Positions 17,557 to 27,219 of a DNA stretch of 64,000 nt are shown one piece after another; within the stretch, counting starts at the first letter, position 1, and the number at the start of each line of letters is the position of its first letter. A model generated the notes under the pieces. That model saw only the letters and a list, made by a program, of their open reading frames with translations. It searched no databases and was not told the origin of the DNA. Source of the DNA: Sphingomonas sp. (GTDB lineage Bacteria; Pseudomonadota; Alphaproteobacteria; Sphingomonadales; Sphingomonadaceae). The position numbers and the translations under genes were made by a program. The stretch is taken from NCBI RefSeq assembly GCF_013816785.1, contig NZ_JACDDV010000001.1, positions 82,857 to 146,856 on the forward strand. Reading direction: 5' to 3'.

Positions 17557-18521
17557 TCTCTAGCGGGACCAAATGGACGTTCGCGGATCCACCGGGAGGC
17601 GAGAAACTTTTCGCCTCTGGCGACGGGAAGTCCCGCGTGCTCGGAATTGGGATCGGGTTGCCCGTGCCGGTCGACGTTGCGGAACAGCAGGGCGTCGCCT
17701 TTGCGTCCCTTCACGCGCAAACCCGTCGCCAGGAATTCAGTCTCCCCGTCTTCGTAATCGTCGTTCAAATAGACAAGGAAGGTGAGGATCCGCTGATTGT
17801 CCGTATCGGTCAGCGCATCGAAATGCGCCCGATACTCCTGGCCGGGGCGATAGCGCAGGACTTGCATCGGCTCGCCCTGGTTGACTTTCGTGCCGCTGGC
17901 GACGGCGAGGCGCCGGCAGAGCGCATGAATTGCTGGGCTTTCAGCGACCCAAGGATAGGCCGTCGCATCGGAAGTCCGGACCGGGTTCGGGACAAGGGCG
18001 CCGCTGATCGGGTCAACCACCGTTGAAGGCTCGAACGCCGGCATCGAGGATTCGATGAGGAAATTGCATTCGGCGTCGGTGAACAGCGATTCGAAGGCCT
18101 GCACCTCCGGCGACTTGGATACAGTTAAAGCCGGGCATGGATGGATCGGGTCGCCGCTTTCCATGAGGCGCATCCGGGCGATGAGGTCCAGCTCGCGCCG
18201 CGCCGCCGTATCGGTCGCCGCCGCTTGTTCGAGCAATTTTACGGCGCCCGTCCAGTCGGGCGGACCACCCGTGCCATTGGCAACGAAGGCGCGATACGCG
18301 GCCGCCCCGGCCACGCTTCCTGCCAAGCCTGCTCGTCGGAACAGATCGCGGGAGAGTTTCAGGTCGCGATTCACGACGTCTCCTGAGAGGGACATGCTGG
18401 CGAGGTAGGCGAGCGCATCGGGATCGTTTGCCCTTGCGGCCACGCCGAGCAGGTCCAGACCATCCTGATACTGGCCGACGCGGAACAGTGATTCCGCTCG
18501 CTCTATGGCGTTGCTTGTCAT
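17553..18521 (-). CDS. SEL1-repeat / prolyl 4-hydroxylase-like 2OG-Fe(II) oxygenase
   Basis: 322 residues. The N-terminal third has SEL1/TPR-like helical repeats ([30 protein letters not shown]). The C-terminal domain has the prolyl-4-hydroxylase layout: [12 protein letters not shown] with His233-x-Asp235, [16 protein letters not shown], distal His295 in SEHAGLPV, and Lys305 in [13 protein letters not shown] for 2-oxoglutarate. All catalytic ligands are present, so it is probably an active dioxygenase; the substrate (protein or peptide side chain?) is unknown. It lies directly downstream of a TonB receptor behind an intrinsic terminator. No strong ribosome binding site is visible before ATG 18521. 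Confidence 0.85.
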   Translation of the reverse strand: MTSNAIERAESLFRVGQYQDGLDLLGVAARANDPDALAYLASMSLSGDVVNRDLKLSRDLFRRAGLAGSVAGAAAYRAFVANGTGGPPDWTGAVKLLEQAAATDTAARRELDLIARMRLMESGDPIHPCPALTVSKSPEVQAFESLFTDAECNFLIESSMPAFEPSTVVDPISGALVPNPVRTSDATAYPWVAESPAIHALCRRLAVASGTKVNQGEPMQVLRYRPGQEYRAHFDALTDTDNQRILTFLVYLNDDYEDGETEFLATGLRVKGRKGDALLFRNVDRHGQPDPNSEHAGLPVARGEKFLASRWIRERPFGPARD

Positions 18522-18558
18522 GTCACTTTTGTTGGCAGCACTAAGACCACGCCGCCAC

Positions 18559-18589
18559 AAAAAAAGGGCCGGGGGGTTAGCCCCGGCCC
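18559..18589 (-). terminator. Intrinsic terminator between TonB receptor 1 and its downstream oxygenase
   Basis: On the minus strand the stem gggccgggg / ccccggccc (18566-18589) is followed by seven T residues (18559-18565). It lies 27 bp after the receptor stop and 38 bp before the oxygenase start, leaving little room for a separate promoter. Confidence 0.85.
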
Positions 18590-18615
18590 AAAGATTCGAT
18601 TTTGCTATATTGCTT

Positions 18616-21600
18616 TTAGAAACGTGCCTTGAAGCCGGCGTAGTAATTGCGGCCTCGGGTCCTGTATATCGGAGACCCGTTGCCGCCGCCCGCTAGCCTT
18701 TCGCCATTACCCTGCAGACCCAGCGGCGGATCGGTATCGAGCAGGTTATCAACACCAACGAAGAAATTCATGGCTCGCCCAATTCCACCAGGCCCCATGG
18801 CCCACTCGAACCGCACGTCGTGATAGAAGACTGCCGGATATTTCCTGATGTCCGCGAAGTCCTCATTCTGCGGCGGACGACCTTGTAAGCTGTTGAAGTC
18901 CTCATAGAAACCAGTCCACATCGGTCCAATGTAGCTCATCTGATAGCCAACGGTGAACGGCCCATGGGTCAACGCCAAATCCCACCGGAACTCATCCTCG
19001 GGATCGCCCAGCTCGCCAAGAATGCGATTCTCGAACTTGGGCAGCGTAGGGTTTTCAAAATTGCTGTTCTTCAGATTGTGCGTGTAAAGCAGATGCGTGT
19101 CGAGGCGGGCAAAGCTGCCTAAGCCGGTGCGATACGCGGCCTCGAAATCGATGCCCTTCCTGACTCTTTTCGCAAAGTTAAGCGGAGCCTGAAGGAGCGT
19201 GTTGTTGGCGATCTGACCCGGAATTTCGCCCGCCCCGCTTACGCCTGCCCCACGGTAACGCGTGAATAGCGAGCAGAAGGGATTGTCGAGGGTCGGCAGG
19301 TCGTAGCAGCCGTTGGCGATATTCTGCGCGCTGACCGAAGTAATCACTTTATTCACCGTGATTGCATAATAATCCACGCTTAGCGACAGGCCAGGGATGA
19401 AGCGGGGCTGGGCAACAGCGCCCAGCGTGTAGGAATCGGAGGTTTCCGCCACGAGGTCCGGGTTGCTTCCGCTCAAAACTGGAAGCGAGAAGGCAGCGAT
19501 ATTCGCGAAACTGGGACTGTTGAGGAGTGCAGCTCCTAGGTCCGCCAAGCAATTCGCCGCACGGTATTGCGTGCCTTGCCCGATATTGGCGGCACGGCAG
19601 GGATCCTGGAATCCCGGCGCGAAGTTGGGAACTACCGGGAACCCCGTCTCCGAATAGTTCGGAGCGCGAACCGCACGGCCATAATTGCCGCGGAAGCGGA
19701 GACCGCGGATTGGCGACCAGTCGACGCCGGCGTTATAGGCCCAGACGGTACCGGTGGCTCCCTTGTAATCCGCAACGCGTGCTGCGCCGCTCAGCGTCAA
19801 TTCTTCGAAGAAAGGCGTGTCCTTGAGGACCGGAATCTGGATTTCACCATAGGCTTCCTTGACCTCAAATTTAGGAGGGTTGAACAGCCCGACGTTAACC
19901 GCATTCGTGAAGTTCCCGATGATGAAAGGGTCGTTCACATATTCGGCCTTCTCGGTACGGTATTCGCCACCAACGACGAAGCGGACTGGGCCCCCAGGCA
20001 GCTCGAATAGCTGGCTCGAGTCACCGCCCACGAAAGCCGAGGCAACGAACTGACTGAGTTCGGCGCGGTTGTGGGCGTGAAACACGAAGTATTTGGCGGC
20101 AGCGCTGTTATCCGCGAGGCCGAAGGGATTATAGGGAACGCAGGCCGCGATGTCGTTCGCGAGGCGTGATGCATATGCTGCGATTTCAGCAGCCCGGGCA
20201 GCAGGATTCGTTGCGGGTGATGCAATGTTCTGAAAGGGAATCGCGGAAGCGGGATCGAATTGCGACCGGCACTGGATCTGGCCCGTAGCCGGGTTGCGTC
20301 CGGCATCGAGCGAAAGCGCGAAGCGTTGCTTATCGACGTAGCCGGAGCTGGTCCCATCTTCCTTCATCTTTCCGTAGTTTGCGGAAACTTCGTAGCTCCA
20401 ATCGTCATTGAAATCGCCGCGGATGCCGGCCACGACACGATAGGTGTCCCGCCGGAATCTATCTTTGCGCTCACCGATGTCGATGAGTTGCCGCGCATTA
20501 ACAAAGCGATAGACACCGCTATTGATATCCGCGCGTTGCGCCGCCGTAAGCGGGTTGCGGGATGCCACGTCCGTGTTGAAGCCCGATGTCAGGATAGCAT
20601 TGGCGAGCGTCGTCCGACCGCCGGCACCGAGAAAAGGATTGTCGAGGCGGAAGCGTTCGCGGAAATCGAATTGGCCGAAGCTCCCCGTAACTGAGGTCGG
20701 GCCAGCATTTCCGCCATCCGTGATTGTCCGAGCGAACTTGGCTTCGACAAATGGCTCAAGCGCTTCGCTGACCTCATAGTGCGCCAGCAGGTTGAAGTTG
20801 TACCGCTCCTGCAGCGGCAACAGCGTGACCAGATGTCCCTCGCGTCCGGTCGTACTATTGCCGCCAGCGATGCTGCCGATGATGCCCTGGCCAAAGCGGG
20901 CACCTGTTACCGGAACGGGTATTCCACCTGCCTGAAATATGAAATTGCAGTTGTAGGGCAAGGTTGCGCCGGTCCCACTTGGTATGCCAGTACCGCACAG
21001 CGCGCCTGCACCGGCCGGCTGGACGATCGGGACCAGGCCCAAGTAGCTGACGTTGACTTGGCGGATGTCGCGGAAGAAAGTCCGGTCCGGAATGCCGTCG
21101 CCGCCGTTGACGACGTTGACATCGCAACCGGCTGGAGTACGCGCGCCGGTCGCGGAGGTACCCGTACAAGCAACGCCGTCAATGTCGGTGACGAATAGCC
21201 CGTCGTTCCGGCGAATGAAGGGAACCTCGGACCCGTAGACGCGATCTTGGTGCGCAAATTCGCCGTGCAACGTGATATTGCCCCGGCCGTCGCTGAAGTT
21301 TTTCCCGTACATCGCCGAGACATACTGGTTGCCGCCGAATCCTTCTTCCGAGACGCCGGCTTTGCCGCGAACCTGCAATCCGTCGAAATCACGCTTGAGG
21401 ATGAAGTTAACCACGCCGGCGATCGCATCGGAACCGTAAACCGCCGAGTTGCCACCAGTCACGATGTCGACGCGCTCGATAAGGTCGTTCGGAATGGTAT
21501 TGATATCAGGCGATACGGCATTGACCAGGATATCCGAAGCGACGTGCCGGCGACCGTTGACCAGAACCAGGGTGCGCTGAGTGCCAAGACCACGAAGGTC

Positions 21601-21987
21601 GAGCAGGTTGAGGCCGGTAGTGCCTACCTGAAGGTTGGAGTTGCTTTGCTGGCGGGTGGAACGCAGCTGCGGCAACTCGTTCAGCGAGTCGCCGATGTTG
21701 TTTTGGCCCTGCTGGAAAAACTCTTCCCCTGTGACCGAAATGATCGGAACGGTGGATTCGAGATTCGGCCGCTTGATGCGCGAGCCGGTGACGACGATGG
21801 CTTCGTCGGTTTTCACTGGCGTGTCCGATTTCGCCAGGACTTCGGGCGTGGCGACCGGCGGCGCGGGTTCGACCGTTTCGGTCGCGGGTGCCTGTTGGGC
21901 AAGCGCCGGATTGGCGATGGTGCATGCGAGCCCGCAAGCTGCAAACGTCCGGAGCGCAGTCGCGCACAAAAGCATATTTTTCGACAT
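18616..21987 (-). CDS. TonB-dependent outer-membrane receptor 1
   Basis: 1123 residues. A signal peptide ends near ANPALAQQ. A plug domain follows, with an AIVVTGSRIKRPNLEST TonB-box-proximal segment, LNLLDLRGLGTQRTLVLVNGRR and GGNSAVYGSDAIAGVVNF. A large beta-barrel ends in a terminal Phe (YYAGFKARF), the usual barrel-assembly signal. It should import a ligand energised by TonB-ExbBD; the ligand is not inferable. It is strikingly similar to the receptor at 23720-27028 (same plug wording, same C-terminal DPPLGL-type segment), so the two are paralogues. AAGGAA lies upstream of the start, and a 227-bp 5' region could hold its own promoter. Confidence 0.93.
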   Translation of the reverse strand: MSKNMLLCATALRTFAACGLACTIANPALAQQAPATETVEPAPPVATPEVLAKSDTPVKTDEAIVVTGSRIKRPNLESTVPIISVTGEEFFQQGQNNIGDSLNELPQLRSTRQQSNSNLQVGTTGLNLLDLRGLGTQRTLVLVNGRRHVASDILVNAVSPDINTIPNDLIERVDIVTGGNSAVYGSDAIAGVVNFILKRDFDGLQVRGKAGVSEEGFGGNQYVSAMYGKNFSDGRGNITLHGEFAHQDRVYGSEVPFIRRNDGLFVTDIDGVACTGTSATGARTPAGCDVNVVNGGDGIPDRTFFRDIRQVNVSYLGLVPIVQPAGAGALCGTGIPSGTGATLPYNCNFIFQAGGIPVPVTGARFGQGIIGSIAGGNSTTGREGHLVTLLPLQERYNFNLLAHYEVSEALEPFVEAKFARTITDGGNAGPTSVTGSFGQFDFRERFRLDNPFLGAGGRTTLANAILTSGFNTDVASRNPLTAAQRADINSGVYRFVNARQLIDIGERKDRFRRDTYRVVAGIRGDFNDDWSYEVSANYGKMKEDGTSSGYVDKQRFALSLDAGRNPATGQIQCRSQFDPASAIPFQNIASPATNPAARAAEIAAYASRLANDIAACVPYNPFGLADNSAAAKYFVFHAHNRAELSQFVASAFVGGDSSQLFELPGGPVRFVVGGEYRTEKAEYVNDPFIIGNFTNAVNVGLFNPPKFEVKEAYGEIQIPVLKDTPFFEELTLSGAARVADYKGATGTVWAYNAGVDWSPIRGLRFRGNYGRAVRAPNYSETGFPVVPNFAPGFQDPCRAANIGQGTQYRAANCLADLGAALLNSPSFANIAAFSLPVLSGSNPDLVAETSDSYTLGAVAQPRFIPGLSLSVDYYAITVNKVITSVSAQNIANGCYDLPTLDNPFCSLFTRYRGAGVSGAGEIPGQIANNTLLQAPLNFAKRVRKGIDFEAAYRTGLGSFARLDTHLLYTHNLKNSNFENPTLPKFENRILGELGDPEDEFRWDLALTHGPFTVGYQMSYIGPMWTGFYEDFNSLQGRPPQNEDFADIRKYPAVFYHDVRFEWAMGPGGIGRAMNFFVGVDNLLDTDPPLGLQGNGERLAGGGNGSPIYRTRGRNYYAGFKARF

Positions 21988-22168
21988 TCCGGAAAGTTCC
22001 TTGCGTTAGGAAAGAATTGCGATGCCATTCCGGCAATCCGCGACGTTTTTCAAACGGCGTTTTGATGACAGCGCCAGATTGGTCTCTTCCGTTACATTAA
22101 TGTCACATCTAAGCATCGCCGGCCCCTGGAATCTGGCGCCACACAGGGGGCAACCTCTTCTAAAGATT

Positions 22169-22190
22169 GTTGCTAATCGGTAACAGCAAC
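22169..22190 (-). terminator. Weak stem-loop after the TPR-oxygenase gene
   Basis: A 6-bp inverted repeat (gttgct / agcaac) with a 10-nt loop lies 25 bp after the stop; on the minus strand it is followed only by AATCTTT. It is at best a weak terminator, inside the 227-bp leader region of TonB receptor 1. Confidence 0.25.
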
Positions 22191-22214
22191 TAAAGTTAGC
22201 TCGGGATAATCGGA

Positions 22215-23609
22215 TCAGTGTTTTGGCAATGCAACCAAATCAAAGGCCACGCTCAACCGCTCGCCGCCGGTGAAGGGTCGGGTCCCATGGAATAGGAAGC
22301 TTGGGAACAGCACCAGTCGGCCTGGCCTGGGCTGAAAGGTGGCAAGCGGTGGCAAATCGATGCCCAGCTCAACCGGCGGCCGGCCAATTTCAAGCCAGCC
22401 TTGTTGATCCTCGTTGTCAGCGATGGCCTCAGGCAGGCAGATGTAGCATGCCGAGCTCAGAATGCCGCCGGGATGGAAGTGAGCAGCATGATGGCCTCCG
22501 CCCCTGAAACGCACCGACCAGCTCGGACCGAAGGCCATTCCCATATTTCGGTACCTCAAAAGCGGGTGACGAGGATCAGCTTCGGGAAGCTCCCCAACGA
22601 ATTGCCGGATTGCGACAGCTAATGCATCGGTGAGCATGGTTATTTCGGGTTCGTTGCGCAGGAACAGCTGCCCGGATGTTTGGGTCCCTCCTCGAACGGA
22701 CTGGCCGATCGGCTGCGAGCTTGACCGATGCATGGTTCGAAGCATCGCCGATATATCAGCTAGTTGAGGGGCATTGAGTTCCAATTCGCTCGTGCCGTAG
22801 AGCCGGGGCTGGCCGATGAGCCAGTCGTGACGAGGATTGCCGGTGATCCGCCAGGCAAGTTCGAGAAGGGACCAAGCCTCGAGGTTGTCAGGCTGCGCCG
22901 AGACAACACTTTCCAAAAGTATCGCAGCCTCGTCGGGGCTGCCCCTTTGCAGCCGATTTAGTCCCCGCGCGAGCTGCGCATCCGGCCGGCTGTCTAGTTT
23001 CTCCAGCAAGCTTCCCGCTAGATCGATTTGGCCGGAATGAGCGGCGATGGCAATTTCCAGCATAGTGAAGTCGCGGTCACCGCCAAACTTGGATCGATGA
23101 GCATCCATCGACTCGATTGCCTGACGATAGTGGCGCGACTGGGACAAAATGTTCCAATAGGACATCAGCAATGGCTTGTTGGCAGGATCCTTGGACAAGG
23201 CCGCCGGATAACTGTCGATGAAGTTATCGCCCGCGCCCGCTTGCGCTCGAAGGTCCGCCAGCAACTCGTGTGCAACGATGTTGTAGGGATGACGAGCAAG
23301 GTAGGTTTCCAGCAGCGGTATGACCGCAATTCCGAGCGCGGCTGCTGCCGTCTCAATCATTTGCATCTGCAATTCAGGATCGGCCTCATGAAAGGCGAGG
23401 GCGCGCGCGCAATGATCGGCTGCATCCTCTTCCCCTAGTTGGATTGCGACGCGGGCGCGGCCTTCGGCAAAGATCTGCGAACTTGGGTCCAGCCGCAGCC
23501 CGGCGTCGAACGCGTCCCGCGCATCCTCCAGCCGTTGTTCGCTTTCAAACCCAAGTGCTAGGCGCTCGATTTCTGCGCAACTGACTGTACCGGGCTTGGT
23601 TTTCGTCAT
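22215..23609 (-). CDS. TPR-domain putative 2OG-Fe(II) oxygenase
   Basis: 464 residues. Roughly residues 15-260 are tetratricopeptide-like helical repeats. The C-terminal part matches the putative 2OG-Fe(II) oxygenase family (2OG-FeII_Oxy_5 type): AHFHPGGILSSACYICLP with His377 and His379, then GRLVLFPSFLFHGTRPF with distal His441, and Arg451 in GERLSVAFDL for 2-oxoglutarate. All expected ligands are present. It lies between the two TonB receptors, 110 bp after receptor 2 and behind a strong terminator, mirroring the SEL1 oxygenase after receptor 1. The substrate is unknown; the repeat domain suggests a protein or peptide. Confidence 0.82.
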   Translation of the reverse strand: MTKTKPGTVSCAEIERLALGFESEQRLEDARDAFDAGLRLDPSSQIFAEGRARVAIQLGEEDAADHCARALAFHEADPELQMQMIETAAAALGIAVIPLLETYLARHPYNIVAHELLADLRAQAGAGDNFIDSYPAALSKDPANKPLLMSYWNILSQSRHYRQAIESMDAHRSKFGGDRDFTMLEIAIAAHSGQIDLAGSLLEKLDSRPDAQLARGLNRLQRGSPDEAAILLESVVSAQPDNLEAWSLLELAWRITGNPRHDWLIGQPRLYGTSELELNAPQLADISAMLRTMHRSSSQPIGQSVRGGTQTSGQLFLRNEPEITMLTDALAVAIRQFVGELPEADPRHPLLRYRNMGMAFGPSWSVRFRGGGHHAAHFHPGGILSSACYICLPEAIADNEDQQGWLEIGRPPVELGIDLPPLATFQPRPGRLVLFPSFLFHGTRPFTGGERLSVAFDLVALPKH

Positions 23610-23665
23610 CCAGAATCAATGGAGCGCGGGACCAACGCTGTCCACCTGCTGCTGGGCGCAGTTGC

Positions 23666-23694
23666 AAAAAAAGGGGCCGGAATTACCCGGCCCC
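23666..23694 (-). terminator. Intrinsic terminator between TonB receptor 2 and the TPR oxygenase
   Basis: On the minus strand the stem ggggccggg / ccggcccc (23673-23694) runs into seven T residues (23666-23672). Position, stem sequence and T tract closely resemble the terminator at 18559-18589. Confidence 0.85.
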
Positions 23695-23719
23695 ACAATA
23701 GTGTTGACGTTAACGCCAA

Positions 23720-26700
23720 TTAGAATTTGGCGACTGCACCCGCGTAGAAGAAGCGGCCGCGATTGTCGTAAATGGAACTGCCGCCACCGATGCCGGTAAG
23801 GCCGAGCGGTGGATGCCGGTTGGTCACGTTGTCGACGCCAAGGTAGAAGTTGTAGTCCTTGGTGGCATCGAAGCTCAGGCGTACGTCGTGGTACGACACT
23901 GCCGGATACTTCTGTCGATCGGCATAATCGGCGTTCTCCGGCGGACGACCCTGGACACTGTTAAAGTCCTCATAGGTGTTCAGGTACATCGCGCTGAGGT
24001 AACGCATCTGGTAACCGAAGGTCATCACACCGCGCTTGAAGGACGTGTTCCAGTTGAACGAGTCCCGCGGATCGCCCAGCTCGCCGCCCTTCTTGCCGAC
24101 AATTACATTTTTGCGCTTCGGGTCGGTCGGATCGAGGAAGTTCGAGCGGTCGAGTACGTGAGTGTAGGTCAGGCGCGTGTCCAGCCGGCCAACATCCCCC
24201 AATTGTCCGCGATAGGCCACCTCGAAGTCGATGCCTTTGGCGACCAGGTTCGCGAAGTTGAGCGGCTGCTGGAACAGGCTGCCCTCGATGATCCGGAACG
24301 CCTGTTCACCGCTGTTAGCACCACCCGCCGGAGCGCGCTGAAACAGGCTGCAGAACTGATTGTTCAGATCTGACAAATCGTAGCAGGCATTGATGATCGC
24401 CTGCGGAGTCGGCGAGGTGATGACCTTCTTCACGTTGATATTATAATAGTCGACCGAGACCGAGAAGCCCGGCACGAACGTCGGAGTGACTACCACCCCG
24501 ACCGTGTAGCTGTCGGCCTTTTCCGCCTGCAGCTCCGTATTGCCGCCACTGACCAGTTCCAGCGATGAATCATAGCGGAAGTCAAATGGCCCCGTTGGAT
24601 TGGGAGCGGGGACCCCAGGCCGACTTGGATTCGTCGTTGCGTCAGTCCCGCCCGGTCGTCCCGCGGCCGCACAGTTCGTGGCACGATTGGACGAACCCGT
24701 TGCGATATTAATCGAGGAGCAGGGGTCGCCGAAGGCCGGCGCGAAGTTCTGGCCGGGCAGCGAGAATAGTTCGACCTGGTTCGGAGCGCGAACTGACCGG
24801 CCATAGTTAGCGCGGAACCTTACGTCTTTGACCGGAGCCCAGATGGCGCTGGCGTTATAAGCCCACACCGTTCCCGTGTTGCCAATGTTGTAGTTCGAGA
24901 CGCGCGCGGCGCCGCTGATTTCCAGCTCGTTGAAGAACGGAGTGTCCTTCAGAATTGGAATTCGGATTTCGCCGAACGCTTCCTTCACCTTACTCTTCTT
25001 CGCTTTAAAGGTCGGAATTGCGTTGTAGAAAGTGTAGCCAAGCGAGACATCATCATCCTGGTCATAAAAAACGTTTTCAGCACGATATTCGGCGCCAACC
25101 ACGAAGCTGATCGGGCCGCCCGGCAGGTTCAGGAATTTGCCGGTGTTGCCACCGACAAATCCCTGGAAGTCGAGCTGGGACGTCTTGCCCCTCGCGATCG
25201 TGTTGCGCAGCACATAATCACGCTGGGCCTGGGTGAAGTTGCCGCCTAATACATTGACGGGCGTGCAGGCTGCGATGTCGGCAGCGAGGCGCGCATTGGC
25301 GTTGGGATCGGTGCCGTACACCCACGGGCTATAACCGAACGCCGCATTCGGATCGACTTGCGAGCGGCACACGATGTTGCCGTTCGCGGCGCCACCTCTG
25401 GCGACTCCCTGGTCGACCGCGTCGTTGGCGAGCAGGAACCGTTGAACATCGAGATTGCCGAGGATCTTCGTCTCTTCCTTGAGCCGTCCGTAGTTGGCCG
25501 AAACCTCATAATTCCAGTCGTCCCAGAAGTTGCCGCGGACACCGCCGACGATGCGGAAAGTCTCGCGCTTCGCTGCCTCAGTGCGCGAACCCAAGCCCAG
25601 CAAATTCTCGCGGATGGAGATCTGAGTGGCATTGGTGCAACCCTGTTTGCTTAGCGCCCGCTGCTCACAGATTAGCGTACGAGCCTGCGGACTCAGAAAC
25701 GGGTTATCGAGACGGATCTGCTCTCGGTTGCGGCCACCATTGAACTGGAACGGATCACCCAGAGTGCCCCCCTGAATGAACGCGGGACCGGAACTGCCGC
25801 TGCCGACGCTGTCGGTGCGCGAATATTTCGCCTCGACGAAGGGCGTGATCGCGTCCGAAACGTCATAGTGGGCGAGCAGGTTTATGTTGTAGCGATCAAG
25901 CTGCGGCGCCAGCTGGAACTGCCTGCCGCCACGAAAATTCTCGCTGTTTCCTCCAACGAAACTCCCGGGAGTAAGGCCCGTTCTCTCGCCGGTTGCGGGA
26001 ATCAGTGTGCCATTCGGCTGGAAGATGAACACACACGGATAGCGCCCGCCCAGGGGATCCGCGCCGCAGCTATTGGCGGCCGTGGTGCCGCCAAATCGAA
26101 CGACGCCCGTGTTGGTCAGGCTTGCTGAACGAATATCGCGGAAGAACAACCGGTCCGGGGTCCCATCCGCATTCTCAAGCTCAGGCGTATCCTTTTTGTC
26201 GATCGGATCGGTATCAACGACCAAGAAGCCATTGTTGCGGGCGAGGAACGGCCGGCCCGCACCGAAATATTGTTCCTGCCTGGCATATTCGGCGTTGACT
26301 GCGACGTTGCCGCGACCGTCTGCGAAGTTGGTGCCCCACAGGCCGCTGATGAAATAGGATCCGGCATCGCCATATTTGCTGGCGCCGCCCTGGGCGCGCA
26401 GCTGGGCGCCTTCATAGTCGTCCTTAAGGATGAAGTTGACGACGCCTGCGATGGCGTCCGATCCGTAAACGGCCGAATTACCGCCCGTTACAACATCGAC
26501 CCGCTCGATCAGGTCAGTCGGGATGGTGTTGACGTCGGGCGTGACGCCGCTGTTCAACACGTCGCCGCCAACGTGGCGACGGCCGTTCTGCAACACCAGG
26601 GTGCGAACAGTGCCCAGACCGCGAAGATCGAGCAGGTTGAGGCCAGCAGTGCCAAGGAAGCGGGTCGAGTTCGACTGGCTGAAGGTCGAGCGAAGCGCCG

Positions 26701-27028
26701 GAAGGTCGTTGAGCGTGTCGCCGATCGAGACGTTGCCTGTTTCGAAGAATTCTTCACCGCTGATGGATGTCACCGGAAGGGCCGAATCCAAATTCGGGCG
26801 GCGAATGCGCGAGCCGGTAACAACGATTGCCTGGCAGCCGGCAGCCGAGGGATTGGCAGTGCAATCCGCATTTTCTCCCGATTCGACTTCCTGCTCGCTG
26901 GTCAAGGTTGCTGGGGGGTCCTGCGAGCCCGCCGTTTGCTGTGCCATAGCCGGCAACGCGATCATGATGGCGCCGGTAAAGGCCGCAGAGTGCAGCACGG
27001 TCGTGCCTAGCAACTTGAACTTGTTCAT
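23720..27028 (-). CDS. TonB-dependent outer-membrane receptor 2
   Basis: 1102 residues. A signal peptide ends near ALPAMAQQT. The plug has IVVTGSRIRRPNLDSALPV, LNLLDLRGLGTVRTLVLQ and GGNSAVYGSDAIAGVVNF. The barrel closes with a terminal Phe (FYAGAVAKF). It is paralogous to receptor 1 through the plug and many barrel strands, although extracellular loops differ, which suggests related but different ligands. It is the first gene of the minus-strand receptor/oxygenase locus; its 5' region is shared with the divergent divL gene. Confidence 0.93.
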   Translation of the reverse strand: MNKFKLLGTTVLHSAAFTGAIMIALPAMAQQTAGSQDPPATLTSEQEVESGENADCTANPSAAGCQAIVVTGSRIRRPNLDSALPVTSISGEEFFETGNVSIGDTLNDLPALRSTFSQSNSTRFLGTAGLNLLDLRGLGTVRTLVLQNGRRHVGGDVLNSGVTPDVNTIPTDLIERVDVVTGGNSAVYGSDAIAGVVNFILKDDYEGAQLRAQGGASKYGDAGSYFISGLWGTNFADGRGNVAVNAEYARQEQYFGAGRPFLARNNGFLVVDTDPIDKKDTPELENADGTPDRLFFRDIRSASLTNTGVVRFGGTTAANSCGADPLGGRYPCVFIFQPNGTLIPATGERTGLTPGSFVGGNSENFRGGRQFQLAPQLDRYNINLLAHYDVSDAITPFVEAKYSRTDSVGSGSSGPAFIQGGTLGDPFQFNGGRNREQIRLDNPFLSPQARTLICEQRALSKQGCTNATQISIRENLLGLGSRTEAAKRETFRIVGGVRGNFWDDWNYEVSANYGRLKEETKILGNLDVQRFLLANDAVDQGVARGGAANGNIVCRSQVDPNAAFGYSPWVYGTDPNANARLAADIAACTPVNVLGGNFTQAQRDYVLRNTIARGKTSQLDFQGFVGGNTGKFLNLPGGPISFVVGAEYRAENVFYDQDDDVSLGYTFYNAIPTFKAKKSKVKEAFGEIRIPILKDTPFFNELEISGAARVSNYNIGNTGTVWAYNASAIWAPVKDVRFRANYGRSVRAPNQVELFSLPGQNFAPAFGDPCSSINIATGSSNRATNCAAAGRPGGTDATTNPSRPGVPAPNPTGPFDFRYDSSLELVSGGNTELQAEKADSYTVGVVVTPTFVPGFSVSVDYYNINVKKVITSPTPQAIINACYDLSDLNNQFCSLFQRAPAGGANSGEQAFRIIEGSLFQQPLNFANLVAKGIDFEVAYRGQLGDVGRLDTRLTYTHVLDRSNFLDPTDPKRKNVIVGKKGGELGDPRDSFNWNTSFKRGVMTFGYQMRYLSAMYLNTYEDFNSVQGRPPENADYADRQKYPAVSYHDVRLSFDATKDYNFYLGVDNVTNRHPPLGLTGIGGGSSIYDNRGRFFYAGAVAKF

Positions 27029-27219
27029 GTGATGACCATCCCTGTGGAGTTAATCTGTGGTCACGCTCGACGATTTACGCCATTGTTTCAACCATCTGAC
27101 CCCCTTTTCGTTCGTGTTTTGCGCCAACTGTCACTTCTTTGACACAGCGGCTGCTCGCCCTTTGCGTGACGGCCTTGCCCGCCTTATGGATCCGACATGA
27201 AGACCAGGGTCAGGTAGCG

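Noticed and set aside
27129..27144. TGTCA-N6-TGACA inverted repeat between receptor 2 and divL as a shared operator of both receptors
   Set aside because: The corresponding palindrome before receptor 1 (around 22093-22106, TTACATTAATGTCA) has a different half-site order, so common regulation is not supported.
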